From Gnetum montanum (lineage: Eukaryota; Streptophyta; Gnetopsida; Gnetales; Gnetaceae), in contig MNCI01016470.1 in NCBI GenBank assembly GCA_015680685.1, positions 1,229,939 through 1,277,392 of the forward strand: a stretch of 47,454 nt of DNA, written 5' to 3'. The notes under the pieces are model-generated. The model was not told where the DNA came from and searched no databases. It was given only the letters and a program-made list of their open reading frames with translations. A program made the position numbers and the translations under genes. This document shows positions 1 to 12,221 of this stretch, piece after piece (position 1 is the first letter of the stretch; every line of letters begins with the position of its first letter).

Positions 1-202
1 CGAAAATACCAAAAAAATCACATACCTCAGACTTGCTTAACCATACACCGTGACACATACAAGCAAGCCTGGGAAGACAACGAACAATTAACCCCAAGTG
101 TTTCTTGTGGCGTTAAGGCATTTAGTCTGCGGAGTTCGACCAGATCGCGTGTACACACTCGTATTCGTATGGTTGAGTGTAGGGGTACCTCGTCACTCAT
201 CA
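1..202 (+). mobile_element. 3' end of an Athila-like LTR (element lies left of window)
   Basis: The segment matches the last 200 or so bases of the LTRs at 29170-29999 and 34266-34546 and ends in the same ...CACTCATCA terminus. No primer-binding site follows; the next bases, ACAAC, fit a 5-bp target duplication, and the flank then continues as Tat-like sequence that aligns with an uninterrupted copy near 24880 (there reading ACAACC). It is therefore the 3' LTR of a plus-strand element whose body is outside the window. Its final 102 bases are an inverted near-copy (about six differences) of the last 103 bases of the window. Confidence 0.8.
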
Positions 203-3200
203 ACAACTAAAAGCATAGAATTGATAGTTTGGAACCAAAAGCATGAGAATGATAGTGTAGAACTAAAATTTCAATTTTCATGCTTAATTCCATATTCAAA
301 AAAAATTTCAAAATACAACCTAAGTCTATAAATCAAAATTCAATGAAATTGAACAACAACAACATCGAAACTAGACTGGCCATAGTAAATAGTAGGGAAA
401 AATATTTAAAAAAATTTTAATTTAATCCAAACCATTTCTAAATCCTTCCCAACATCTCAGCCTATCCCCAGGATCATGGGACATTGATGGGAAATGTTTT
501 CTAAAGTCTCAAATTTCTCATCTTCATAGAGGTAAATTCATAATATCCTTAAAACCTTAATTTCATTTGACCTTACAGAAGCATCCATAAAAATTAAATG
601 CTAACCAAATTCAATGAATCCACCACTATTGGAGTCACAAAATCATGAACTACAACTCCATGATAAGAAACATAAAAATTCTTAACCATTTTTTTAGAAA
701 AGATCACACAATTAACCTAACCATGGCCATCCTAATCGAAGCCTCATTGTAGGTGAGTTAATGGAAACACTTTTCAGAAATAAACCATTCATCCAAATTT
801 GATGATTCCACCACAATTGGAATTCTTGAATGATGAAAACATCCATAACTATAAAACATAAAAATTAATAATCATTTACTATAAAAAATGCCAAACTTAC
901 ACTAAAAATAGCCAAAAAAATGAAAACCCACTTGACATAGCCTAATGGAAACAACCATAAAAAAATTAACCGTAAGTTGAAATCAAGTGCTTCAAAAATT
1001 TTACTAACTAGAAAACAATAGATAATAATCCCAAAGCCTTGAAAAATTAAAAAACATACTTCTTTTCTTAGGAAAAAAATCATAATTTATATTACTTTTT
1101 TCAATGGAAAAAGTAGAAAACCCATATAATTCATGGGAAATAGCATTTATTCCATAATGGAAACAAAATCCAAAACCCAAGTAATACCAAAAATGAATAA
1201 ACATGACCTAAAAATATAATGGAATTTTTACAAAATTCCAAATGGATGAATACCCAAGCTTAGATCTAAAAAACATAATACATGACATAAACCCAATAAA
1301 TGGAATAGATGGAATAAATGGGAAAAATAGGTAGGGTACCTAGGAAAAATAGTAGTAGAACCCTCTCCAATCCTAGGATGGGGAAGGTATGATAGGCCAT
1401 GGATAACTACATCTACCTTCTCTAAGGCAAGGTTCTTCATAGGTGCCCTCCTCTTTGACATGTTATATAAGATTGGTGCAGAAAACACTGAGAAATCTTT
1501 GAATTCTAGTAGTCCTGAGGTGACTACACTAGCACTGGTGACTAGAATACCTATGACTATGCTAGGGTCGGTAGCAATGGTAGGCACATAGCTCTCAACT
1601 TGGGTGCAACAACTATGAAGAATGGAAGTAATATTCATTTTGGTAAATTAGACCATGAAGACTCACTTAAACCCAAGCGTCCACCTTGGAACCTTGCTTT
1701 CTTGTCACAACTTTCACTTCACTCAATAACTAAAATTAAAAGGTTAAACTTCACTAGGTGAAGGAAAGCTATTACATGCCAAACCTGCTAAATCCATGTG
1801 GGCCCCACTAGGCACTAGGAAAACAAGCCAATCCCATGACTACGCTGGGATTTTGGGTTACCAGGCTTGACTAAGTTGGGCTTAAACCCATGGGAACCTT
1901 GGGATAAGTCCCATATCCCATTTACCTCCAAAGCCTAATCCCTAATCCTCTACCCATGATAGAAAACCTCATAACCAAACTAGGTAGGAAACTATTGACA
2001 TCCATGAGAATTAAACTGCAAAGAACTCCAAAATTCATCTAAAAGTTGGTTATCCTATGTAACTATGCTAGCCTAAAGTTGGGCTATGCTAGCTCAGTGT
2101 AGTCAAGTGGGATATGTTTTCTTTCCCCAACTTCAAGCAATCCATCCACCTTAACCATTGATCCATGGAAATCTATACCCAAACTAGCAACTGGAAGTTA
2201 GGATTGGCAGTCACCAGGCAACCAAATGGCATTAAACATTGTCACAAACTAGATTCCTAGTGTGATTACACTAGGCAATAGCATGACTACACTAGCCCAA
2301 TAAAGTCCAAGATGGAATAGACCATTTCCAACTCACCCAACCTCCAGTTGACTCCAAAACTTAATGCCATCTCTCCAAACCCTTACTAGAGCCCTTGATA
2401 GCCTTGAAACTCAATCAAACTCACTAGATGATACAAGAAACTAGTCACCATCTATGACCATGCTAGAGGGAGGCTATGACTACATTGGCCCAATTTAGTC
2501 ATAGGTCTGATGGATGGGATTGACCATACAAGCCATTCTAGACCTCGAAAGCTTCACCTTAGGGCCTTCACACCTTCCCAAGATCCTAAGTAACCTTAGA
2601 CTACTAATTAATCACCCAAAAATTCTACAAAAAATCACTAAAAGTTATTTTCTGATTAAACCCACTAGAAAGCCTGAAACAAGTCATTTCCCAATTGAAC
2701 CCACTTCTCGAGAAATTTAAAACCCAACCAAACTAAAAACAAAGATAACACTTATTATTTTTGTCATCTAGAACATTTTCCAACCTTAACTATTTCAGGG
2801 ATTGCTTGACTATGCTGGGCCAATGTTGTCACTGGTGATGCCTAGGGTAGTCCACCAAAAAATTGACCAAATTTAATAGTAAAGAATCCAAATTTACTTT
2901 TGAAAAATTGTAGAACCTCATTAAAGCCTTTTTGACCATAAAACTCATCTTTTTTTTATTATCATTTTTGACATTTCCCAGTCTAAACTATGCTATGGAT
3001 TTCATGACTATGCTGGGCTAGTATAGTCACTACCAAAGCCAAGTGTAGTCCATCTAAAATTAGTCAAAATTTGCCACAAATGGCTCAAAATTCATTTTTG
3101 GAAGTTTTGGGACCCTACCAGAGTTAATTTTAGCCATAAAACCTAGTATTTTCCATTTTCCAACCTCAACTACACTAGAATTTACATGGATATGCTAGGC

Positions 3201-4025
3201 TAGTGTAGTCACTAGTAGTACTTAGCATAGTCCACATGGAAAATGCCAAAATATGCCAAAAATAGCAAAAATTGACTCTTGGAAAGACCTAGAAGCTTGC
3301 TAGAGCATCCTAAGACCTTGAAACCTTGGGAAATGAGCCAAAAACCATAATTTTCATCCCAAACCTCTCAACTATACTAGGAATTGCATGCCTATGCTAG
3401 GTGAGTGTAGTTAAGAGGTGTTTGGCCATTCCAAGACCCTAGTAGCCACCAAAACTAACAATTTTGACACTACTTGAGCCAACAACACCAATAATTCCAA
3501 GAGTCCATTAGCATGGTCAATTGAATCCTAAAACTCACCAAAATTCCTTTCCCATGCATGACTACACTAGGAAGGCCCATGACAATGTTGGCCTAGCATA
3601 ATCATAGTAAAAATCCATTTTGTGGCAACATCAACTAGTAGTATACCACTTAGAATGGTCCAAATTTGACTAAGAAAGCTCAGAATCCTATTCCACCCCA
3701 TCCAATTGTAATTCCACTCTGTTACAACCCTGAAAACACCTAATTCCCTATGACTAAGTTGGTACCATGCATTGCTATGCTAGCCCAGCATAGTCAAATG
3801 GGAAATTCCATAAAATCCACTTCCATTGCATAAATTCGATCTCCAAATAGCCAATTCAATCCTCCAATGACCTTGCACTGACCTAGGAAGCTGGTAGAGC
3901 CCTAAGACCAACCTTGAAACCTCATAAATTTATTTAGTTCATGTGACTATGTTGGGGGCTATCATGACTATGCTGGCTCAGTGTAGTCACCAATAGAAAC
4001 ATGTTTTTCAACCTTTTGGAAGGTG
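203..4025 (+). repeat. Tat/Ogre-like long-terminal or untranslated region, left copy
   Basis: No gene is visible. The first 1.1 kb (about 208-1275) aligns base by base with 24885-25955 at low identity with many small indels, a dispersed direct repeat in the same orientation. The rest holds a tandem array (separate entry). The direct copies and the + strand Tat-like pol at 19-21 kb suggest a long LTR or untranslated region of that element, but I could not find TG...CA ends or a primer site, so this is inference. Short open frames here carry no recognisable domain. Confidence 0.5.
2040..3995. repeat. Tandem array of diverged ~193-bp monomers with a palindromic core
   Basis: A core resembling TGACTATGCTGGGCTAGT followed by ATAGTCAC recurs at about 2807, 3005, 3187, 3389, 3579, 3772 and 3965, with spacings of 198, 182, 202, 190, 193 and 193 bases; weaker copies occur from about 2055. 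The two halves of each core are inverted (TGACTATgCT and AGtaTAGTCA), so each monomer can form a short hairpin. The next core is at about 18288, across the copia insertion, close to register. Related cores are seen at 22360-22740 and 25965-26010. Confidence 0.7.
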
Positions 4026-4030
4026 GAAAC
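4026..4030. repeat. Target-site duplication, left copy (GAAAC)
   Basis: Pairs with GAAAT at 18193-18197 across the copia-like element; one C-to-T difference. Confidence 0.7.
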
Positions 4031-5036
4031 TATGGATTGTTGAACTTAGAAGCAAAGCACATACCAAAAATAATGTGGTTCCCTAACTTGGTTAGTCCAC
4101 ATTCAGAGGGTAGTTCATATGAACACCTCCAGACTTTATTTCTCTCAAATGTTGTTTAAAGGGTGTCACACCCTGTATAAGATCTAAGCTCTATTCTAGA
4201 GTGATTCAACACTACAAATCCAATCAACTTCGCAAGGTTTTGACATGATTAGAATGTGGTTTCTAGGATTCCACAACCTTTACAACTTGAGCTCTACTCC
4301 AGAGTGTTGTGACATGATACCAACACTCAATCTCACAAGATCCTAACAAGCTCAAGCAAGATGCCTTCCCACAAGAAGCACATAAACCCTACAAGACAAC
4401 AAAAGAGAACAATAATCATAGAAAAGAATGTAACTAAGTTTGTTGATCCTTGTGCTTTGAGACACATCTTACTTTCACCAATTACAATAGAAAAATGATT
4501 GTACAATGAGGAACAACAATGATTTCCAAATGATTACAATAGATAGTACATAATTCTTGCGCATTTCCTAATGATAATGAAGTCTCCTTATAGCTACCAT
4601 GCTTTCGAATTCCTCTTAGAACTCATGCAACAACTAACTAATGATCACTAAAGATGTCTTTTTGGAGACTAAGATGTCTTTCTACATCTAACCTTCTTTC
4701 TAGAAAGATGTCTTTTTTTGATGAAAGATGTTTTTCTACAACAGTCCTTGATTTTTGAAAGACATCTTTCTTTTTAGAAAGATTTCTACTATTTTGTAGA
4801 GATGTCTTCTCTTGTACTACCTTCAATTCTACCAAGACATCTACTATTTCTTAGAGATGTATTTCTTCAACTTCCATTACATTTTGAATTCTTTGTTCCT
4901 TGTCCATGTTCTTAAGCTTCCACAAGCCTTCCTATATCAATCTAAGTTCTTGTCCTACAAACACAACAACCACACAATCATACAAACAACTTTGTTCTCC
5001 ATTTTTCTTAATAGTTTAACATACCAAAGGCCCACA
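4031..5036 (-). mobile_element. 3' LTR of the copia-type element
   Basis: Direct repeat of 17116-18192 with many substitutions and about 70 bp shorter. On the minus strand it starts TGTGGGCC at 5036 and ends ...AATCCATA, a decayed CCACA. A TATA-like CTATAAG lies at about 4587-4595, downstream of the U3 motif cluster. The high divergence from its partner implies an old insertion. Confidence 0.8.
4647..4860 (-). promoter_or_regulatory. U3 cluster of AGATGTCTTT / AAAGACATCT motifs
   Basis: AGATGTCTTT and its reverse complement, with one- or two-base variants, recur about eight times in 210 bp, upstream of the TATA-like site on the coding strand. The same cluster is in the partner LTR (17785-18020) and, more sparsely, inside the element at 14930-15085. 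Repeated U3 motifs act as enhancers in some plant copia elements (for example tobacco Tnt1 and Tto1); a similar role here is inferred. Confidence 0.45.
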
Positions 5037-5052
5037 ATCTTTCCCTTTTTGG
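5037..5052 (-). promoter_or_regulatory. Polypurine tract of the copia-type element
   Basis: On the minus strand the sequence directly before the 3' LTR reads CCAAAAAGGGAAAGAT, a purine run abutting TGTGGG. The position is right for the plus-strand primer of reverse transcription. The 380 bases from here to 5435 are internal, AT-rich, and show no gene. Confidence 0.6.
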
Positions 5053-5435
5053 TGATGTTCAAAACTTAAGAAAATGGAATAGTAGACATGTAGAATCTCT
5101 AAATAAACTCATAACTATATTCTCCCATTTTTGAACAGCATCAAAAAGGATAAAGCTCTAGAGAAAAAAAATTAATATGTTAAGACATATAAATTCCTAT
5201 GGTAGCCAGAGGTTAAGATAAAACATGGAGGTTCAAAGTAGATCAATAGTACATGGAAAAGAATGAAATGATGCAAATGCAAAAGTCCACAAATAGATAA
5301 TAAAGGAAAATGATACCACACAAAGATAGCAAAGGAAAACACCATCTATATATAACTCATCTACAATCTATCACTATCCACAAAAGTCTACAACTATATA
5401 TCATCACATCAATCACATATGTGCAAAGTCCCAAA

Positions 5436-5440
5436 ATCAC
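5436..5440. repeat. Target-site duplication, left copy (ATCAC)
   Basis: Pairs exactly with ATCAC at 13139-13143 around the three-LTR composite. Confidence 0.75.
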
Positions 5441-6321
5441 TAATAAGCAATGAGATACCCCTACTCCCAACCATGTGAATCACAAGAATTCACACATGAT
5501 CCAGTCAAATTTCATCGATGGGACTAGTTATGACATTTATATTATTATGCCTTGATCACAGTTTGTTGTCTTCCCACTTAGACTAATGGTAGCTTTGTCA
5601 CGTATGGTTTATTCCAGAATGACGCATAAGATTCTTGATGTTGTTTCAGCCTTATGCTATTCTTAATGATAATATAGAAATTAATTACTTAATCTAATTA
5701 ACAACATATAGATAAAGTCTAAATTATCCTACGGGTGATGAGTGTTCATTCCTAGCTTACTGTACATGTCTTGAACCCACGTATCCACTACTAGAATTAC
5801 CAAGCACTATGCTACTAGGAAAACCAAGCAATAACATTGTTAGCATTACTAAGCGAATACGTGTTTACACTCAAAATTGATCATACCCCTTCCACCAATT
5901 CATTAATATGCATGAAAATGTAAATATTAACTAAGTACATGAAATGTAAATTGCATGGAAAGTAAATTTAATCTAAGTCAAAGTGCTACAATGAATAAAA
6001 ATCAATATCGATCTTATTTCCATTCATGAAATGTGTTCAGGTACATTGCCACTTGAATAAGATACCATACAACTAACTCAAATCCACACTACAGGCATTC
6101 ATTGACTATTTTCTAAGACTACAGAATAAAACTGCAATAGTTCAGCTAATGTATTGACCAAAGAATGCTAATACACAATGGGAGCACATGTATTTATAGA
6201 TTTTATTGTGAAGCTACATTGACAGGGCCTCATAGATGTAGCAAATGCTATGTCAATGTGACTACATCAATGAGGGCTCATTGATGAGGGTCCATCAATG
6301 CAACACTTTTATGCTTCATCA
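5441..6321 (-). mobile_element. LTR A (3' LTR)
   Basis: On the minus strand it starts TGATGAAGCAT at 6321 and ends near 5441, where TAATAAGCAATGAGATACCC aligns without gaps to TGATGAGTGGCAAGGTACCC of related copies, differing only by transitions. A TATAAATA box lies at 6191-6198. Heavy G-to-A and C-to-T decay marks this as an old copy. Confidence 0.75.
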
Positions 6322-9300
6322 TACCCACACAACTAAATGAAAACTTGTCCTTAAGTTCCTTTACAAAATTGGGAAGGTATGGAATTATTGACTGATACTT
6401 GACATAACAAAATTAAGTGCTGCATTATAAAATTTTATCTTAGTGGATGCATACAAAATGACAGAGTGACAAAAAGATTAGACAAACATTGAAGATTATA
6501 AAATTTATAGAGGTCTTTAAAAATATGCTAAAGATTATTCTTCTTGTTGCTGCTAGTGGTGGAAGACTTCCAACCTTGATTATTATGTTGATGGTTCTCA
6601 GGTCATGTGGAACATTCTTGAAGAATGGAATAAACTTTCTTCTCATCATCCCATGGATCTAGCAAACATGCGATGCTTAAGCTGATATCTTGTGTGTGCT
6701 ATGATTTGTCCATGGGCATATCCTCCATTGTCCCCCTCTTAGCTTCGTTTTCATGCTTGGAAAAAGACCTTCTTCCTTAGGTGTTTCTTTTAGCATCACC
6801 TATAGTCATCAAAGGCTATGAGGTAACTAAAATCATCAAGCTATTTCCATTATTTTGATCAATTACTATTAGTTACCATGATGTTTGAAAATAGGATGTT
6901 AGAAAAATTCAAAGTCGACATTCCTAGTACCCATGACTAATAAGCATAACTCTAGAAGCACACAAGTTTTTGAATAAGTGAAACCAAAGGTCTAATTTAG
7001 AATATGACCAAGAAATATTAATGGATATGAAAATAGATAAGTAGGAAAAATTAATGAAATAGTTGAGAAGTAGTCCCAAAATCATGCATAAATTCAGAGA
7101 AACCATCATTGATGTTATGGAAGATATGAAAATTATTTCAAAGCTATGATCAACAAAAGTTATGCAAGTGGGTCCTCCCCAAAGCAAGCTCCTACCATAA
7201 TGCCCTTGCATAACCACTTCTATAGATGTCAATGGGCATCCAAGAAGTTAAATGTAGACCATGCCTTTGCTCCAAACAACACAAAACTACCACGGTTGGG
7301 GTGTTGCAATATACTACACAAAACCAAAATACTCATAATTCTGTGCAATAGTGAGGTGAATAATTAGATGAGAAGGGATTACAAAGATCATGATGTAAGG
7401 TATTTGACCATGTTCACAATAGGTTCTTGTGAAACATGTGATTAAAATGATTAGCATACCTATCCTTCCAAGTTCCAACCAAGTCCATAGCATGAACAAT
7501 GATCTCGCATTAATGTGTTCCGTTCTACCAACCCCATGAGTTTACAACCACCTCAAGGAACACTCATCACTCCAAAAGGAGAAGGGAAGAGAATCAGGAA
7601 GGAAGGACCTTAGTTAGAGGGATGTCTTCAGGCATGGGTAACATGTTTTTCTCACCTAAGAACTAGTGCTTATAGTCCATTATTGTGTCTAAGGAGTGTG
7701 CTTTGAACTTTCGTTATTTTTTTTCTTCTCCTTCTTTTTTTTAGAGTCTTTAGATGGAAACCACACCATGCAAAGACAAATCTTCCTTTTTATTGGTAGA
7801 TGAAGGAGTGATGATACATTCCAAGAGGAGTCATAAACCACACAAAGGAAGACAAGAAGAAAACCCAACAAGTCTCCTTGAGACCACACCCTTACCATTC
7901 TCACTTGGTCATTCCCTCTTTCTTCGAGGTACAATGATCATTAATTAATGTTATTTTCATAAAAGAAGAACCAAATTATTTCCATGAAAAAGACCTTTTA
8001 TTCAGAGAACTAGAGGGATGGATGAGGTATTCTCACTACTTTACACAATTACTTACCCAATCATCTTGATAGCATAAAACAAAAATCCAAGACATAGCGT
8101 TGACTTCTACATCATGATTTGGCAATATTATTAATGGAAACATAAAAGACATTCATAAAACATAAAGGAAATGACTCAAGAAAAGAAAAAGAAAAAATAT
8201 TAAGAAAAGAAAAATATTAAGAAATGGAAAACATATCAAGAATCAAAAAATTTTGGAAGAATATAGGAAAATGATAAGAAATTATAAAAATAAAAAAGGT
8301 AAAAAAAAATTATTAGTTCTTGAACCAAGATGAAGCATCTCCCTCACGACTAATTTTATGGCTGCACATTCAAGAGATGGACAACATAATCCCCTAGTTA
8401 TACACCACTAATTTTCCATCTATCACCATTACTGATTTAATTAATCATGTGGTACCACATCTAACATTGGTGATAGTCTCGTTTGGATCATTTGGAGATG
8501 TATCTTCATTTGGACTTGAAGGTATTTTCATTTTGGGGGATCTAGATGTGTTTGCTTCTTCTTCTTAATTTTCTATTTTAATTTCTAGGTCTTTATGTTT
8601 AATATCCTTTTCCAGTGTATAATTAGAGTGTAAGATATATGTGTCTAAGTCCTCTATTTGGTCTATTTTCTTAAGTCTAGAACTATTGAGTGGATTAATT
8701 ACCTTCATGCATCTTTGAAACAATTTTATATTCTCATTTTCAAGCCACTAGGTGTCTTTTGGTTTGGTGGTTACTACATAGATTGGTGTTTGCTTACACA
8801 TTTTCTCCTTAACTTTGTTTCTAGCTATGTTAATATTTTGAATTTCTATCCCACAACTTCACCCTTTACTATTATTAGTAATGCATGGATTCTTTTGTCT
8901 CTTGACAATGCTAGATTTATCACTCGGTTAGGTGTTGGAGTGATGACAGATGTTGGCCCTTGCATAGGATTGGAAGATATTAGTCATGAAAGGAAGGGTG
9001 TTACACTTGATTGGCATTGTGCTAGTTTTGATGAGTTAGTAGGTCCATGAGTGTTATGCTTATGCATGGGAACTATCCTAAAGAAAGGATGTTTTCGATA
9101 TTTTGGTGGAGATCTACTGGCATTATCATTTCTATGTATGATTGTAGCACAAGTGGCATTCTCTTGTTGATGTTGTGGTGTTCAACCTTCCTATGTTTCT
9201 AGTGGTGACATATGATGGAGGGAAGTATGAAAATATTAAGGATATGATGAAGAATAAGAGGTGTGAGGTGGTGATCCTTCAAAAGATGTCATAGGTCAAT

Positions 9301-9440
9301 GATATTCAGGAGAGTGGTAATAGCAATTTAAAGTAGAGGAAGTAGAACCAATCAGGGAAATAGGTTGTTGAACATAGTATCCATAAGGGTTTAGTTGATA
9401 GTAAGGGTAGTGCTAGTTTGATGATAGCCTCCCACATGAT
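6322..9440 (-). other. Non-coding 3' internal region of the Athila-like element
   Basis: No gene is visible. Bases 6322-6960 align with 12222-12965, the matching region of the second unit, except that a block of about 100 bp there (12711-12810) is absent here. An AT-rich, A-run-containing stretch lies at 8160-8310. Open frames such as the plus-strand one at 8658-9050 have no recognisable domain and oppose the element's orientation. Confidence 0.5.
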
Positions 9441-11131
9441 TTTGGGTTTTGCCACTATGTTGGATGATAGTGTTGATGCTGATAAAAAGTCCCACTAGGA
9501 TGGTACAGTTGGTTGTAGGATTGTCTATAATTACCTTGTGAGAAAGGTAATTTCCTGAGCATTTTCTTTAGTACAAACTTGGGATTCGATGAAAAATCCC
9601 AATACTCATGTATATGTAACATGATTCGAAAATAGCCCTTTGGATGGTCATATAGGAAGATGTCACATCCATCATCTTCTTTGGTGGCTAAGTCTATAGC
9701 CTCTTCTTCTACAATCATTTCCCCTTTCTACCGATCAATGTTCTTACCTATCTCTTGGTTCCTTTTTCCTCCTTTTGTTGTGGTCACTTGATTTATTTTA
9801 TGTTACTCTCCCCTCTATGATTTCTACGCAAGTTGTAAATTTCTCATTTATTCATTCCAACATCTTGTCTAAGCTTGCTTTAAGCTCATCAATAGACTTT
9901 TATATTGACAAGGTTTGTTGTGAAATCATCTCGTCAAGAGCTACATCTTTTCCCTCATCATAGATATGTACCCTCTTCTTTTGAAGAGTTGGATCCTAGT
10001 GATAATTCTCAACATTCTCCCATTTCCATAGCCCTTCTTCTTCTTTTACCACAGACTCAATTAGCCTTTGGATCTCATGGGTTCCTAGTTCACATAATTG
10101 ACCTTGACCATACATCCCAGGGATCTCTCTTGTTTGACTAAGAAGCCCATCTATTATGTGGAAACGTTGCTCTTCTTAAGAGAAATCTTGGCTTGGGCAT
10201 CTATTTAGTAGAGAATAGTATCTATCTAGAGCCATATCCAAGGGTTCATGTTGTTTTTGTTTTCATCCTTGGATTTGTTTCCTTAGGCTGGACATCCTTT
10301 CATAGGTTTGGTATTTCTCATTGAGAGTTCTAGCATTGTGGACCACCGATGGATTGAATTTGATTTTAATGATCTATACCACACTTCAACTTTGTCTATT
10401 AGTATCCTAGGAAAGAGCTTAAGCTTTTGTCACCCACTTTCAATGTTTTGTAAGACATAGGCATCATGGAAGGCTTGCAAATGATGTTTTGGATTAGAAT
10501 CATAGCCTACAAAAAATTCAGGGATGTTATTCATATCAAGCATTTTGATGCAACTCTCCTTTTGATTCTTGTGGGGTATTTTAACTACCTTTGTGATCTA
10601 CATCATGCTCTTAGTGGCCAACAAGGATTCACCATCATCAAACATGTCATGGTTAAAATTTCTATTTCTATTTGTCTAATTGTGACTATTTTTTCTACGC
10701 TCATTTTGATATCTTTGATTTTTCCCTTGATTTTGATTTCTATTTTAATTTTAACCCAATAGTGGAGCTCTATCTCTATACCTACATTCATCTTCGTTAG
10801 AACTACACATTGAAGAGGAAGAGGAAGATGAGAAACTGGGAGATTCTCCATGGATTCTATAGTATTTTCCATGGTCCCTTAATTTATCTTTTCAAAGTTT
10901 TGAGAAGGTCCTAGACCTTGAGGCCTTTCTTGATCTAGGACTTACTTCATCTTCTCTAGGATTGTCTACCTTAGGTAAATGTAGTCCTTGAGTATAGTTA
11001 GGGTGGTCATGAACATATGAAATCTTTACATGAGGTTCGTCACTCCAATTTTCTTCAATATATATCTCATTATTTCTCTAATTAATGTTCTTTCCATACA
11101 ATAAATTATCACTTCCTTGTGAAAGAGACAT
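9440..11131 (-). pseudogene. Athila-like gag, decayed
   Basis: This would encode the capsid polyprotein. Its candidate start is the ATG at 11131, about 110 bases downstream of the primer site. Downstream come an R/S-rich linker and a capsid-like block containing LDMNNIPEF, HHLQAFHDAY, KLKLFPRILI, VEVWYRSL and RWSTMLEL, and near 9460-9720 a block with DHPKGYF and a Q/Y/H-rich tail. The same blocks occur in the same order in the gag of the element at 29170-34546 (LDMNNIP, HLQAFHDACAL, ESWYRSL, RWSTMLEL, YDHPKG), so the two are relatives. Stops and frame changes break it; no protease, RT or integrase follows. Confidence 0.65.
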
Positions 11132-11239
11132 TATTATTAGTTAATTATGTATGTGATTTAATTATTTTTCTAAAAGATAAATGATTAATGTGTTTACAAT
11201 GATTGTGTATGATATAACTAATCTAGATAACTAGCACCA

Positions 11240-11257
11240 TTCCCTACAACAACACTA
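11240..11257 (-). promoter_or_regulatory. Decayed tRNA-Asp primer-binding site
   Basis: On the minus strand, one base (T) after the end of LTR B, the sequence is TAGTGTTGTTGTAGGGAA. It matches the plant tRNA-Asp-type site TGGCGCCGTTGCCGGGGA at 11 of 18 bases; six of the seven differences are C-to-T or G-to-A. The one-base T spacer is the same as in the better preserved copy at 30001. Confidence 0.6.
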
Positions 11258-11258
11258 A

Positions 11259-12221
11259 TGATGAGTGGCAAGGTATCCCTATGCCTAACCATATGAATCA
11301 CAAGCATTCATGCATGATCCAGTTAAATTTCATGGATGGGACTAGTTGTGGCATCTAGATCATTATGTCTTGATCATAGTTCACTATCTTTTCACTTGGA
11401 ATAGTGGTAGCTTTGTCATGTATGGTTTAGTCTAGAGTGAGGCCTAAGATTCTTGATGTTGTTTTGGCCTTATGCTACTCCTAATAATAATAGAGAAATC
11501 AATTACTTAATCTAATTAACAACATAAATATAAATTCTAAACTAGCTTATAGGCACTGAGTGTCCATTCCCAGCTTGCTATACATGTTCTGAATCCACGT
11601 ATCCACTACTAGGATTACCAAGTGCTATGCTATTGGATGAACCAAGCAATAAAGTTGTTGGGATTACCAAGCAAACACATGTTTACACTAGAAATTGGTC
11701 ATGCTCATTCTGCCAATTCATTAATATGCATGTAAACATAAATATTAACTAAGTACATGAAATGTAAATTTCATATAAAGTAAATTTAATCTAAGTCAAA
11801 GTGATGCAATGAATAAGAATCAATCTTGATCTTACTGTCATTCATGAAATGTGTCCAAGTACATTGCAACTCGAATAAGATGAGGTACAACTAACTCAAA
11901 TCCACACTATGGGCACTCATTGATTATTCTCTATGACTATGAAATAAAACTACAATATTTTGACTACTCTATTGATCAAAGAATGCTAATACGTATTGAG
12001 AGCACATGCATTTATAGATTTTATTATGAAGCTACATTGATGGGGCCTCATAGATGTAGCAAACACTATGTCAACATGACCTTGTCAATGAGGAACACCA
12101 CGTTGATGCAAATCCATTAACAAGAAACACCATGTTGACGTGGCTCCATCAATAGGAAATGCCACATTGATAGGATCATGTTGATGGAGGCCTATCAACA
12201 TGACACTTTAATGCTTCATCA
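11259..12221 (-). mobile_element. LTR B (shared middle LTR)
   Basis: On the minus strand it starts TGATGAAGCAT at 12221 and ends ...CACTCATCA at 11259. A TATAAATG box lies at 12009-12016. It is the 5' LTR of the left unit (primer site on its left) and sits where a 3' LTR of the right unit would be (internal sequence on its right). It contains an extra stretch around 12070-12200 with repeated 'ccacattgat/caatgtgg'-like segments absent from LTR A. Confidence 0.75.

Noticed and set aside
8658-9050. Plus-strand 130-codon open frame
   Set aside because: No recognisable domain, opposite to the element's orientation, and within a decayed non-coding internal region.
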